The notes beneath the pieces were generated by a model that saw only the letters and a list, made by a program, of their open reading frames with translations, was not told where the DNA came from and made no database searches. DNA of 64,000 nucleotides, taken from positions 21,090 to 85,089 of the forward strand of contig JAIBCL010000026.1 in assembly GCA_019694165.1 (NCBI GenBank), in the 5' to 3' direction. This DNA comes from Verrucomicrobiaceae bacterium (GTDB taxonomy: Bacteria > Verrucomicrobiota > Verrucomicrobiia > Verrucomicrobiales > Verrucomicrobiaceae). The position numbers were made by a program, and so were the translations under genes. Positions 16,279-24,667 of this stretch are shown piece by piece; positions within the stretch are counted from its first letter, which is position 1, and every line of letters starts with the position of its first letter.

Positions 16279-18435
16279 TCACCACGTCCACTTCAGCCCG
16301 ATGGTGCCGAGCTTCACCGATCCATTCGTATTCGGGCCGGCGCCTCCGGTGTCGTATTCGTAGCGGGCGAATGCCTCGGCACGCGGAGCGATTTTCCAGC
16401 GCAGCTCGGGAATCACGGAGTACTCCACCTTGCGGGCCTCTTCGCGATACGCGACCTCGCCGGTGAGTGCGATGGCGACTTTTTTGGTGAGGGGCAGTGT
16501 CGAGTGGGCGAGCAGCGCGTGACGATTGATGCGGCGCGGGACCGCGTCGTACACCTCGGGCATCAGCGGGGATTCATTCGTGCCGAAAAACTCGCGCACC
16601 TCGCGGTTGAATGTATCAGCGCGGGCGGAGAACCCCTTCACCTCAAGCGCGTAGGCGAGCCAGGTGTCCTCCTTCACGGTGAACGGATGCCAGCGGAACT
16701 GCGACTCGATGCCCGCAGCCTGTCCGATGTCGTGGCCGCCGATCGCGATCTGCCTAGCCAGCAGCGTGGCATCAATGGCGAAATGCCTGCCGAGCGGTGA
16801 TGAAACATCCACGCCCAGCGAGTGCTGGCGGCCGTCCATGGCCTCGAGCAGCAGCGTATCGCGCGCGGGATCGTTTGCCGCGAGGCGCAAGGTGGCGCCG
16901 AGGCTGTCGGGCTTCGCATACTCGGCGCTGATGCTGCCCATCACGCCGGCATTGCATCCGCCAATGAGCACCGACCCGCTCCAGTCAGCGCCAAATTGCT
17001 GCTCGATGCCGGCGGTGGCAGCGAGACGGTCACCGGTTTTCTCCGCGGGAAATAGCTTCTGCTCAAGCTCGATGCGGTCCCACGCGATGTTTGCGAGCCA
17101 GCGGCGCGCGCCCGCGCGCATCGACGCGAACGCCGAGCTGCCGCGCCAGATGCGGCCTTCGTCAAATGCACCGCTGACGAACTCGGCGGCGAGCCGGGGG
17201 AAGTGATCGCCGTGAAGATCGTCGAGCGCCTGCCGCGCTCCGGCCATCTCCTCCTCCGTGTAGAGCGAAGGCGAGAGCGCCACTTCATCGTAGGCTGCGG
17301 CGGCGGCCTTGTAGTTCCGGCTGGCGGCCAGCGCGCCGGCGTAGTCGATCTGCGAATCAAAACGCCGTGCCGCGGGGATGGCCTTCTTGATTTGCTCGTA
17401 GATGGTGGCCGCCTCGGCGTGGCGGCCTTTTGCCGCGAGCACGCCTGCATGAAGCAACTGCACGTCGGATGAGGCGGCGTTGGTTTTCACCAGTTCGTCG
17501 CAGATGCGTGCCGCCTCGGCGCAGTTTCCACTGTCGAGCGCCGCGTTTCCCTGCGCGAGAAGCTGGTTTTCGCGTTCTTCGGCCAGCACTTTCGCGGCCT
17601 TCGCGCGGTCGCCGGACGGAAGGTGTTTGTCCGCGACGACGGCGGTGAATGCCGCATGAGCCTCGTCCTTGAGTCCGGCGTCGTTCAGCGCAAAGGCCAT
17701 GTCCAGCAACTGCGGGAACGGGCCGGACGATGGATCGTGTGCGCTCTTGAGCTTCCGGTAAAGTGGCACTGCCTCCGAGGGGCGGCCTGCTTCGCAGAGA
17801 AAGTCGGCGCGCAGCTCGATGGCGGCCTTGTTGTGCGGCCATTCCTTGAGCGCGGCGGCCGTGAGTTCGTCCGCGGACTTGAGGCGGTGTTTTTGCAGTG
17901 CGTCGCGCGCTTTGTCGAGCGCGACGTCGGCGGCATCAGGAGCATTGTCGCTCGCGGTCGAGCCATCCTCGGGCTTCAAAGCCGGACGATTGGTGACGAG
18001 GCCGAGCGCTTCTTCGCGACGGACGATGTCGTTGAGCGGCAGGCGTCCCGTGATCTTCGCCGCATCGTCATCGCGGTGGAGGGCCCTGAGCGCGGCGGCC
18101 TTGATGACCGCGGCATCGGAATCATCGGGGGACGTGGCGAGCGCCACGCCTGCGGCCTTCGCTGATTCCTCGTAGCGCCCGAGGCGATATTCGAGCCGGG
18201 CCAGGAGACGGTGCGCAGCGGGGCTGGAGGGATCATCCTTGAGCAGCTTGGTGAGCGCAGCGCGGCAGTCGTCATTCTGGCCGAGCTTCAGCCACAGAGC
18301 AGCCAGCCGCTCCAGTTTCTCCGCGGGCATCTTTTCGATCTGCCCGCGCGTGCCGCCAGGGCGGTCATCACCCGCGACCGGACTCAGGCAGAGCAGGGGA
18401 CAGAGCACCGCGGTGACGGCGGAGCGGATGCGCAT
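16279..18435 (-). CDS. TPR protein with C-terminal outer-membrane beta-barrel (PelB C-terminal-half-like)
   Basis: 718 residues from ATG 18433-18435, which starts a signal peptide (MRIRSAVTAVLCPLLCLSPVAG); ATG 18447 is also in frame. Residues about 35-400 are TPR repeats (CRAALTKLLKDDPSSPAAHR and YRLGRYEESAKAAGVALATS). The last roughly 310 residues alternate hydrophobic and polar residues in strand-length blocks and end with aromatic Trp (KLGTIGLKWTW), as expected of an outer-membrane barrel. Order, architecture and barrel size match the exporting end of PelB, which follows pelA in the Pseudomonas pel operon. It is the last gene of the minus-strand block. Confidence 0.75.
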   Translation of the reverse strand: MRIRSAVTAVLCPLLCLSPVAGDDRPGGTRGQIEKMPAEKLERLAALWLKLGQNDDCRAALTKLLKDDPSSPAAHRLLARLEYRLGRYEESAKAAGVALATSPDDSDAAVIKAAALRALHRDDDAAKITGRLPLNDIVRREEALGLVTNRPALKPEDGSTASDNAPDAADVALDKARDALQKHRLKSADELTAAALKEWPHNKAAIELRADFLCEAGRPSEAVPLYRKLKSAHDPSSGPFPQLLDMAFALNDAGLKDEAHAAFTAVVADKHLPSGDRAKAAKVLAEERENQLLAQGNAALDSGNCAEAARICDELVKTNAASSDVQLLHAGVLAAKGRHAEAATIYEQIKKAIPAARRFDSQIDYAGALAASRNYKAAAAAYDEVALSPSLYTEEEMAGARQALDDLHGDHFPRLAAEFVSGAFDEGRIWRGSSAFASMRAGARRWLANIAWDRIELEQKLFPAEKTGDRLAATAGIEQQFGADWSGSVLIGGCNAGVMGSISAEYAKPDSLGATLRLAANDPARDTLLLEAMDGRQHSLGVDVSSPLGRHFAIDATLLARQIAIGGHDIGQAAGIESQFRWHPFTVKEDTWLAYALEVKGFSARADTFNREVREFFGTNESPLMPEVYDAVPRRINRHALLAHSTLPLTKKVAIALTGEVAYREEARKVEYSVIPELRWKIAPRAEAFARYEYDTGGAGPNTNGSVKLGTIGLKWTW

Positions 18436-18540
18436 CGAGCATCTCATGCGGCGGCTCGCGCGAGCGATATGGCGTTGACGATATGAAACGTGGCTGGCAT
18501 GGCGGCGGCCAGTTTTCACCTGCAAGGGGACGCGAGGCAA

Positions 18541-20691
18541 TCAAAAACCCCGGGCCTGCGTGATCTGCGGCTGCGGGCGCTCAGCGGCAGGCGCGGCGGG
18601 CAGCAGCACCTGCACCGCCTTCTTGTATGCGGCGGCCGCTTCTTCGTCACGGTTCTGCGCGTCGTAAATGTCGCCCAGCAGCTCCCAGGCCTGGCTGTCC
18701 TTTCCGCCTCTGGCCGTGAGGTAGAGCATCTCAAACGATTCGGCCTTTGTCGCCTCACCCACATCAAGACAAAGTCGGGCCAGGTCATGCCAAACGCGTG
18801 TCTCGCTGTGGCGTCCGTCCTTTTGCAGCGCGGTCACGATGCGCTCGCTCTCGTGCGCGCGTCCCCATTTGTCGAAGAGGAACGCCAGTTTCATCTGCAA
18901 CTCAGGCAGGTCACGCAGGCAGGCTGGCGCCGGGCCGGAGAAAAGCTCGGCTTCGACCGGCACGCTGGACATTTCAGCGGCTTCGGCGATGAGCAGTTCG
19001 ACGGCCGCAGGATTTTCACGCAGGGAGGCGTCCGCGAGCAGGCGCACGGCCTCATCGTGCCCGCCTGTGGCGGCCAGCGCGCCGGCCAGCGTCACGCGCA
19101 GCGTAGTGCTTGTCGGGAACTTGGTCAGCCCTGAGCGCAGTGTCGCAATGCCGGCGGGATCGTCGCCCAAGGCTTGAAGTTTGGCTGCCAGCTCGAGATG
19201 CTCGTCGGGCATTGATTGGCGCGAAGCACAGGCCAGGAGCCGCTGCATGGCCTCCAGAGCCTCGCGCTCGCGACCGAGCGACTCACAGAGCGCGGCACAC
19301 GTCTCCTGTGCCTCGGCGTCGTCCGTGGCCTGACGGGACAGTGCCAGCCACGCCTGGGCCCCCTCCTCATAGCGCGCCAGGCGCACAAGGGCGAAGGCAC
19401 GGCCTTTCTGCGACTCGACATCCTTCGCATCGAGCGCGAGCGCCGCTTCGAATGCGGCGAGAGACTTCTCCCAGTCACCGCTTTGCTGGTGAATGCGGCC
19501 GAGCTGCTTCTTGAGCGTGAAGGCATCGGCTCCACGTCGCGCGGCGGCCTCGAGATGGCCCACGGCTTCTTCCACACGGCCCTGATCAAGCAGGATGGCC
19601 GCGAGCGCCGGCTCCTTGTCCAGGTGTTTTCCGGCGGCGATGCGGTCGGCGAGGATGAGTGCAAATTCATCGCCCCGCAGCAGCTCGTCCTGCAGATCCA
19701 CCACGCGGCCCCATGCCTCTTCGTCGCCGAGCAAGGCAAGACGCGCCCAGGTGTCGAATGCCAGATCACCACGCCCGGCCCACTCCTGCCAGCGGGCCAT
19801 CGCGGCGGCGTACTGCTGGTAGTCGTTGCGCGCGTCGTCATCGTGAAATGCCCGGCCATCGCGCAGCATGGCGAGCGCATCCTGCAACGTCCCGGCCTGG
19901 AAGGGCATGGTCTTGAAATGCTCGGAGATGAGATGCGCGGCCTCTGTCGTGCGGTCACCGGCATTGGCCAGCTCCACCAGGCGGCGGAGGATGGCGGGCT
20001 TCTCCTCCTCGCGTGCGGTCTCGTAGCCGCGGATGACGATGTCGAAGGCGAGGTTCGGCTGGTTTGACTCGAGTGCGAGGCGCACGCGCAGGTCGTCCAG
20101 ACCTGCTGGTTTTTCAGCAGGATCGAGGCCGGCGGCGAGCGCTGCATCCAGCGCCCGGAGAGCTTCATCCGAGCGCACCGCCCACCGCCAGACCTGAATC
20201 TGCCTGCTTGCGATCTTCCACGACGGACGCACGTCGAACCAGGCGGTGAGCAGCCGCGCCGCGTCCACGGGAAACCCGAGTCCGAGCGCGCGCTTCACCA
20301 GCGCATCGGCTAGGCTGTCGAAAAACTCCGGCTCCAGCCGGTCAGCGCGCTTCATCAGCTCTTCACCGACTTCAAACGGCATTTCGGTGGCGGCACACAG
20401 GTTTCTCCGGTCGGCGCGGATGGCGGGATCATCGCGCACGGACTCATCCGTCGAATCGAGCCACGCGACGAGCTTCTCGCGGTCCGTTTGCGGAGCAGGT
20501 GCAGCGTGCGCCTGCTCGGCGAGGCGCTCCTCGGCGATCTGCTTCAAGCGTGCCGCCTGTCCGTCGTGATCAAGCCTGTTCACCAGCTCCTTGTCATTGG
20601 GTATGAACCACCCCGCGAGCGCCAGGCAGGAGAGGATCACTCCTGCAAGACGTTTCTGGCAGATTACGGCGCGTGTTTCTATGGGGATCAT
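18541..20691 (-). CDS. Inner-membrane-anchored TPR-repeat protein (PelB N-terminal-half-like)
   Basis: 716 residues. A single membrane segment near residues 14-30 (RLAGVILSCLALAGWFIP) is followed by long helical TPR arrays throughout, for example RGADAFTLKKQLGRIHQQSG, DWEKSLAAFEAALALDAKDV and AWELLGDIYDAQNRDEEAAA. There is no barrel. It sits 36 bp downstream of the PelA-like gene and 105 bp upstream of the TPR-barrel gene. The simplest reading is that the two TPR genes share the job of a single PelB: periplasmic TPR scaffold binding the deacetylase, plus outer-membrane pore. A generic TPR scaffold is the alternative. Confidence 0.7.
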   Translation of the reverse strand: MIPIETRAVICQKRLAGVILSCLALAGWFIPNDKELVNRLDHDGQAARLKQIAEERLAEQAHAAPAPQTDREKLVAWLDSTDESVRDDPAIRADRRNLCAATEMPFEVGEELMKRADRLEPEFFDSLADALVKRALGLGFPVDAARLLTAWFDVRPSWKIASRQIQVWRWAVRSDEALRALDAALAAGLDPAEKPAGLDDLRVRLALESNQPNLAFDIVIRGYETAREEEKPAILRRLVELANAGDRTTEAAHLISEHFKTMPFQAGTLQDALAMLRDGRAFHDDDARNDYQQYAAAMARWQEWAGRGDLAFDTWARLALLGDEEAWGRVVDLQDELLRGDEFALILADRIAAGKHLDKEPALAAILLDQGRVEEAVGHLEAAARRGADAFTLKKQLGRIHQQSGDWEKSLAAFEAALALDAKDVESQKGRAFALVRLARYEEGAQAWLALSRQATDDAEAQETCAALCESLGREREALEAMQRLLACASRQSMPDEHLELAAKLQALGDDPAGIATLRSGLTKFPTSTTLRVTLAGALAATGGHDEAVRLLADASLRENPAAVELLIAEAAEMSSVPVEAELFSGPAPACLRDLPELQMKLAFLFDKWGRAHESERIVTALQKDGRHSETRVWHDLARLCLDVGEATKAESFEMLYLTARGGKDSQAWELLGDIYDAQNRDEEAAAAYKKAVQVLLPAAPAAERPQPQITQARGF

Positions 20692-20727
20692 GTGGTGACT
20701 TGGGAGGCACCGCCTGCGGGTGTCTTT

Positions 20728-23007
20728 TCACCGGTTTGCACTCGAGATCGAGAACCGGCAGACGGGTGACATTGTAAGGCGGAGGCGGCCCTCTTTGTCA
20801 ACCCGCACGCTCGACTCGTTCGATGCAATTTCGGTGTCTGTTTTCATAATCACCAGACTGCCGGGTTTGAATCCTGAGAATACCACTTCGTTCTCGCGCA
20901 GGTCGCGCACTTCGCCACGAATCTGCTTCGCTGTCACTTCTTCGAGAGTGATCTCGCCGCTGCTCGATTCCAGCCAGGGATGGGCGCCGCCGCGTGAATC
21001 AGCGCCGCGATTGAAGTCCATCACCACCTCGCGGCGGCCGTCGGTATGCAGGTATGTTTGACCTCCCTCGACGATGAAGCCGGTGACGCCATTGCTCAGA
21101 GCAAGATTCGGAGCGCCCCATGCGGCGGGCACGCGGAAGGTACGGCAGAGGCCGCCGTTGCGCGCGATCCATCTCTTCGATCCGGCGGAGACGATGCTCG
21201 TGGCCCGGCTGTCTTTCGCGAGGCGCACGAAGTCGCGCGCCGTCACACTGTGAAGCGGCTGCGCGAGGCACCAGTCGTACACGTCCTTAAGTGCGGCCTG
21301 GCTCTCGCCGCTCTGCACGCTGTAGAAATGGTAGTACACATTCACCGGCTTCACGCGGCGTGGAGTTTCCGTGCGCTTGAAGGTGTCGATGACGAGCCGG
21401 TAGCCGCCGTAGAGCGGGCCGGTGAAGCCGTTTGTGTACACGAATTCATTCTGCACCGGCGAGTACACCTGCAGCTCGCCATCCATGAAAGTGTCCGTCG
21501 ATGAAATGCCCGCGATGCCTTCCGCGCGGCGGTTGATCATCGTGTTCCCGCCGTTGAGCGCTTCGAGTCCGAGGCCGGCCACGAGGCGCAGCGCCTCGCC
21601 CGAGGGCCGGCAATTGCCCGACCAGAGAAACACTTCCAGCTTTTTGTCAGGCGGCATGAGCGTGTCCTGGATGTATTTCACCGAGCCTTCGATCTCGCGC
21701 CGCAGGTCGAAGGCGGGATATGTTTTGTCATCGGCAAACTCGAGCCAGGGCGTGGCGTAACCGCGTGCGCCTTCGAGATCGCGGCCGGGCATCCACACGA
21801 ACGGGTGTGAGAAGGCGTGCGAAGCGCCGTGCACGTTCGGCAGCGCGAAGAGGCTGCGCGCGATGTCCTCGAAGCGCTGCCGGTCCGCCGGATTCTGCTC
21901 CTTCAAAAGCGCCCGCACTTCGGACTCGATGACCGAGACGGTGATGGGGAAGGGATACTTCCTCAGGAACTCGTCGCGGATGATCTCCGCGCAGGTCACG
22001 TTCAGGTGCTTCCGGCTGAGCGTCGTGAAGCCGTCGCCATCAATATGCGTGAGAAACATCCGCCGTCCGTCGCGCGTGGTCGCATCGGGCGCGGGAAACG
22101 CACCCGCCGGCAGAATGGTGGCGAGAAAGGCAAAGGGATCGATCACCGCGCGCACATCCTCCGGCGATGTCCGGAAGAAGAGATACGGCTCCAGCAGCGC
22201 GCCGCCCCACGGGGCGGTGTAGATGACATCGGAGGGTATCTCCGCGTCGCTTCGATCCGTGGCGAGGATGGAGAGCCACACCTTCGCGTCTTCCGGCGCC
22301 TGGGCGGAGACCAGCCCCGTCGTGCGCGGACGCGGCAGCAGCGCGGCATCGACCATGGTTTTGTCCAGCGTGCGAAACTTCGCCGACTTCACTCCGGCGA
22401 TGTCGGCGGTGCTGCCGCGGATGCCGAGTGCCTCCGTCAACTGTTGGCGCTTGTCGGCATTGTTTCCCGGATAGGTGCCGATGAAGAGGAGCTTCAGTCC
22501 GCGCCCGCGCTGCTTGAGGATCCAGTCCGCATAAAATCCCTCGTCCGCGAAGGGTACGTCGAGCGCCGAGTCCAGGATCACCGCGCAGACCTCCGGGGAC
22601 AACTGATCCGGCGGGCGCCCCGTGCCCACGTCGTGGAATTCCATCTTGTAGCCCATCCACTCGAGCGCCATCTGCAGCATCTGCGCCGAGTACGTATCCG
22701 GCGGCCACACCGGCGAGCGGGCCGGATCGTCCGGCGCGAAGCCATACATGCAGAGCACGGTGCGGGCGACGCGCGATTCCTTGGTTGCTGCCTTTTCTTC
22801 GGCGGCGGCGCGAGCGGCCGGGGCGAGCCAGCACGATAAGAGCAGCCCCACGAGCATCAGCGCCCACGCCGCCCGCAGCCGAAGTCCGCACACTTCCGAA
22901 GCGGTTGCGCTTGATGTGCCCGGAAGCGCAGGGACTGCGGGCGGAGTACTGGCGAGTTCTGCTGCTGCGGCTGATGCAGTCACACCGTGATTCGTGTCTC
23001 GGTTCAT
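20728..23007 (-). CDS. PelA-like polysaccharide deacetylase lacking the N-terminal hydrolase domain
   Basis: 759 residues. A membrane or signal segment lies at 46-68. Residues about 80-300 resemble the middle alpha/beta domain of PelA (VILDSALDVPFADEGFYADW, LKLLFIGTYPGNNADKR). The deacetylase core has THIDGDGF at 320-327 and GASHAFSHPF at 394-403; D325, H397 and H401 are the predicted metal triad, with the same H-x3-H spacing as Pseudomonas PelA. Residues about 600-759 are a beta-rich tail. PelA is about 950 residues with a glycoside hydrolase domain first; that domain is absent here. It begins 10 bp after the oxidoreductase gene and is followed by the TPR genes. Confidence 0.78.
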   Translation of the reverse strand: MNRDTNHGVTASAAAAELASTPPAVPALPGTSSATASEVCGLRLRAAWALMLVGLLLSCWLAPAARAAAEEKAATKESRVARTVLCMYGFAPDDPARSPVWPPDTYSAQMLQMALEWMGYKMEFHDVGTGRPPDQLSPEVCAVILDSALDVPFADEGFYADWILKQRGRGLKLLFIGTYPGNNADKRQQLTEALGIRGSTADIAGVKSAKFRTLDKTMVDAALLPRPRTTGLVSAQAPEDAKVWLSILATDRSDAEIPSDVIYTAPWGGALLEPYLFFRTSPEDVRAVIDPFAFLATILPAGAFPAPDATTRDGRRMFLTHIDGDGFTTLSRKHLNVTCAEIIRDEFLRKYPFPITVSVIESEVRALLKEQNPADRQRFEDIARSLFALPNVHGASHAFSHPFVWMPGRDLEGARGYATPWLEFADDKTYPAFDLRREIEGSVKYIQDTLMPPDKKLEVFLWSGNCRPSGEALRLVAGLGLEALNGGNTMINRRAEGIAGISSTDTFMDGELQVYSPVQNEFVYTNGFTGPLYGGYRLVIDTFKRTETPRRVKPVNVYYHFYSVQSGESQAALKDVYDWCLAQPLHSVTARDFVRLAKDSRATSIVSAGSKRWIARNGGLCRTFRVPAAWGAPNLALSNGVTGFIVEGGQTYLHTDGRREVVMDFNRGADSRGGAHPWLESSSGEITLEEVTAKQIRGEVRDLRENEVVFSGFKPGSLVIMKTDTEIASNESSVRVDKEGRLRLTMSPVCRFSISSANR

Positions 23008-23017
23008 CCACCAGCCC

Positions 23018-24121
23018 TCAAATCTCCCGCGCCGCCGATCCGTCCCGTGCGGACTCGAGGCAGGCGTCCATCACCGTCTGCGTCTGGAGCGCGATCTTCG
23101 GCCAGTGCGGATCGAGTTTCTTTGACAGCACGATCTCGGAGAAGCGGTGGAACAAATTCGCCTCCTGGGAGCGTGGCGCATTGCTCGATGGCTCGGCCGT
23201 TTCAAGCTCGCGCCGGCCCTCGATCATGTCGAACTGGCAGCCGTCGAGTTGGAAGTCGGAGTTCGTCACGCTGTAGCGTGTGTGGCCGCCCTTGAAAGGC
23301 AGCACGAAATCCGGCACGCGCAGGAAACCTTTGTCACCGCTGACCACGCCCCACTGCTGGTTCTCCGCGACGAAGGAGCAGAAAAATCCGGCCGACGCGC
23401 CTCCATCGAACAAAAGCTCGCCGGAGAATTCCAACGGCACGGCTCCATCGGCCGCAGGCTGGCCGGCCTCCGCAAGAATGCGGCCCGTCACCCGCCGCGG
23501 CATCCGCCAGCCCATGGCCCACAACGAGAAACGGATGCAGTACCAGCCGAGATCACCCAGGCAGCCCTGCGGCTCCAGCGCGCGGTGAGTGCGGATGTTG
23601 CCGCTGATGAATTCCTCGTCGGCATGGAAGCTGAACTGCGTGGTGATCCGCCGGATGCGGCCTACGCTCGAGGCATCGTCGAGCACCGCGCGCATTTTCT
23701 TGAGCCGCTCCGTGTGCATGAACATCACGCCGTCCATGAACTGCACGCCGTACTTTTCACAAACGGCGATCATCTCGGACACGTCCGCCACCGTGCAGCC
23801 GACCGGCTTCTCCACCAGCACATGCTTGCCCGCCTGCGCCGCGCGGATCACCCAATCCTTCCGCACGCCCGTCGGCAGCGGGATGTAAACGGCATCCACC
23901 TCCGGATGCGTGATGAGAGCCTCGTAGCTCCCCAGCGCCAGCGGCGGGGACGGATGCGGCACGGCGGACTGGCATTCCGCCACAAACTGCACGCTCTTTG
24001 CCCGATCTCGGCTCGCCACGGCCACCAGCCGGGAGTTCCCCGAGTCGAGGATGGCCTGCCAGTTCTTGCGCGAGATGGTAGCGGTGCCGAGAATGCCCCA
24101 GCGGCATGAGGTGGAGATCAT
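23018..24121 (-). CDS. Gfo/Idh/MocA-family NAD(P)-dependent oxidoreductase
   Basis: A 367-residue cytoplasmic dehydrogenase. The dinucleotide-binding turn WGILGTATISRKN is at the start, and the catalytic-region motif EKPVG follows QAGKHVLV. FMDGVMFMHTERLKKMR and FGRI-like segments match the family's second domain, and LEPQGCLGDLGWYCIRFSLW is the usual stretch carrying the general-base region. Closest in style to glucose-fructose oxidoreductase and D-xylose dehydrogenases. Its stop lies 10 bp before the PelA-like start, so it heads that operon and may supply or modify a sugar nucleotide or sugar used there. Substrate unknown. Confidence 0.9.
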   Translation of the reverse strand: MISTSCRWGILGTATISRKNWQAILDSGNSRLVAVASRDRAKSVQFVAECQSAVPHPSPPLALGSYEALITHPEVDAVYIPLPTGVRKDWVIRAAQAGKHVLVEKPVGCTVADVSEMIAVCEKYGVQFMDGVMFMHTERLKKMRAVLDDASSVGRIRRITTQFSFHADEEFISGNIRTHRALEPQGCLGDLGWYCIRFSLWAMGWRMPRRVTGRILAEAGQPAADGAVPLEFSGELLFDGGASAGFFCSFVAENQQWGVVSGDKGFLRVPDFVLPFKGGHTRYSVTNSDFQLDGCQFDMIEGRRELETAEPSSNAPRSQEANLFHRFSEIVLSKKLDPHWPKIALQTQTVMDACLESARDGSAAREI

Positions 24122-24257
24122 GGCGAGAGGTAGGCGAGTCCGTCCCGGCCCGCAACCTCAGCGTGCGCCCGCACACGTCCGCGCCGGGCAGGTTTTGCTT
24201 TGCCATCGGCACCGGCTCGCGCTATCTGGCGTGCATGGCCGTCCGCGCGACTGCGCG

Positions 24258-24452
24258 GACGGTGCTCTTTGAAAAGTCGGGCGGCGGCCGTTGAATCCGC
24301 CGCCCGGATTCGCGGACACAGGGAAGGCCGTGGGAACCGGCCACAGTGTCGCTGCGGTATCGGGTTGCAGACTTCCATTCGCGCGATGAGCGCGGAACAA
24401 AGCCAATCGCCGGGCAAGCCGGTGGTGAAGGCGGGAGCGAGGATGCGCCGGT
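24258..24452 (+). promoter_or_regulatory. Probable cobalamin (B12) riboswitch
   Basis: Read from the plus strand, the order of conserved pieces fits the AdoCbl-type aptamer: GGTGCTC at 24261, a GC-rich hairpin (GGGCGGCGG paired with CCGCCGCCC, about 24279-24305), GGGAA at 24321, GTGGGAACCGGCCACAGTG at 24330-24348, CGCTGCGGTA at 24350-24359, GCCAATCGCCGGGCAAG near 24402-24418 and a B12-box-like GCGAGGATGCGCC at 24437-24449. It lies about 215 bp upstream of the secreted propeller-like gene and on the same strand. Spacing and pairing were judged by eye only. Confidence 0.65.
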
Positions 24453-24667
24453 GGTGCGGTCTCGGATTTCAGATTCTTGATTTCAGAGACGGCCGCCGGA
24501 GCGGAAACCCGGAGTCCGAACATCTGGCCGCGAATCCTCACTCCCGCGCCGTCGGGTGACGGAGCGCGGGCCAAACTTCATCGCAACAATGAAGGGTGGG
24601 AGAATGTGCTGGTCGGGCACGCATCGTGAATGACCAGCCCGCGCTCTTGCCGCCATCTCGCAAGACC

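Noticed and set aside
20728..23007. Considered as an ordinary NodB-type polysaccharide deacetylase
   Set aside because: The T-H-I-D-G-D-G-F motif, the H-x3-H spacing, the preceding alpha/beta domain and the neighbouring TPR-barrel genes match PelA better.
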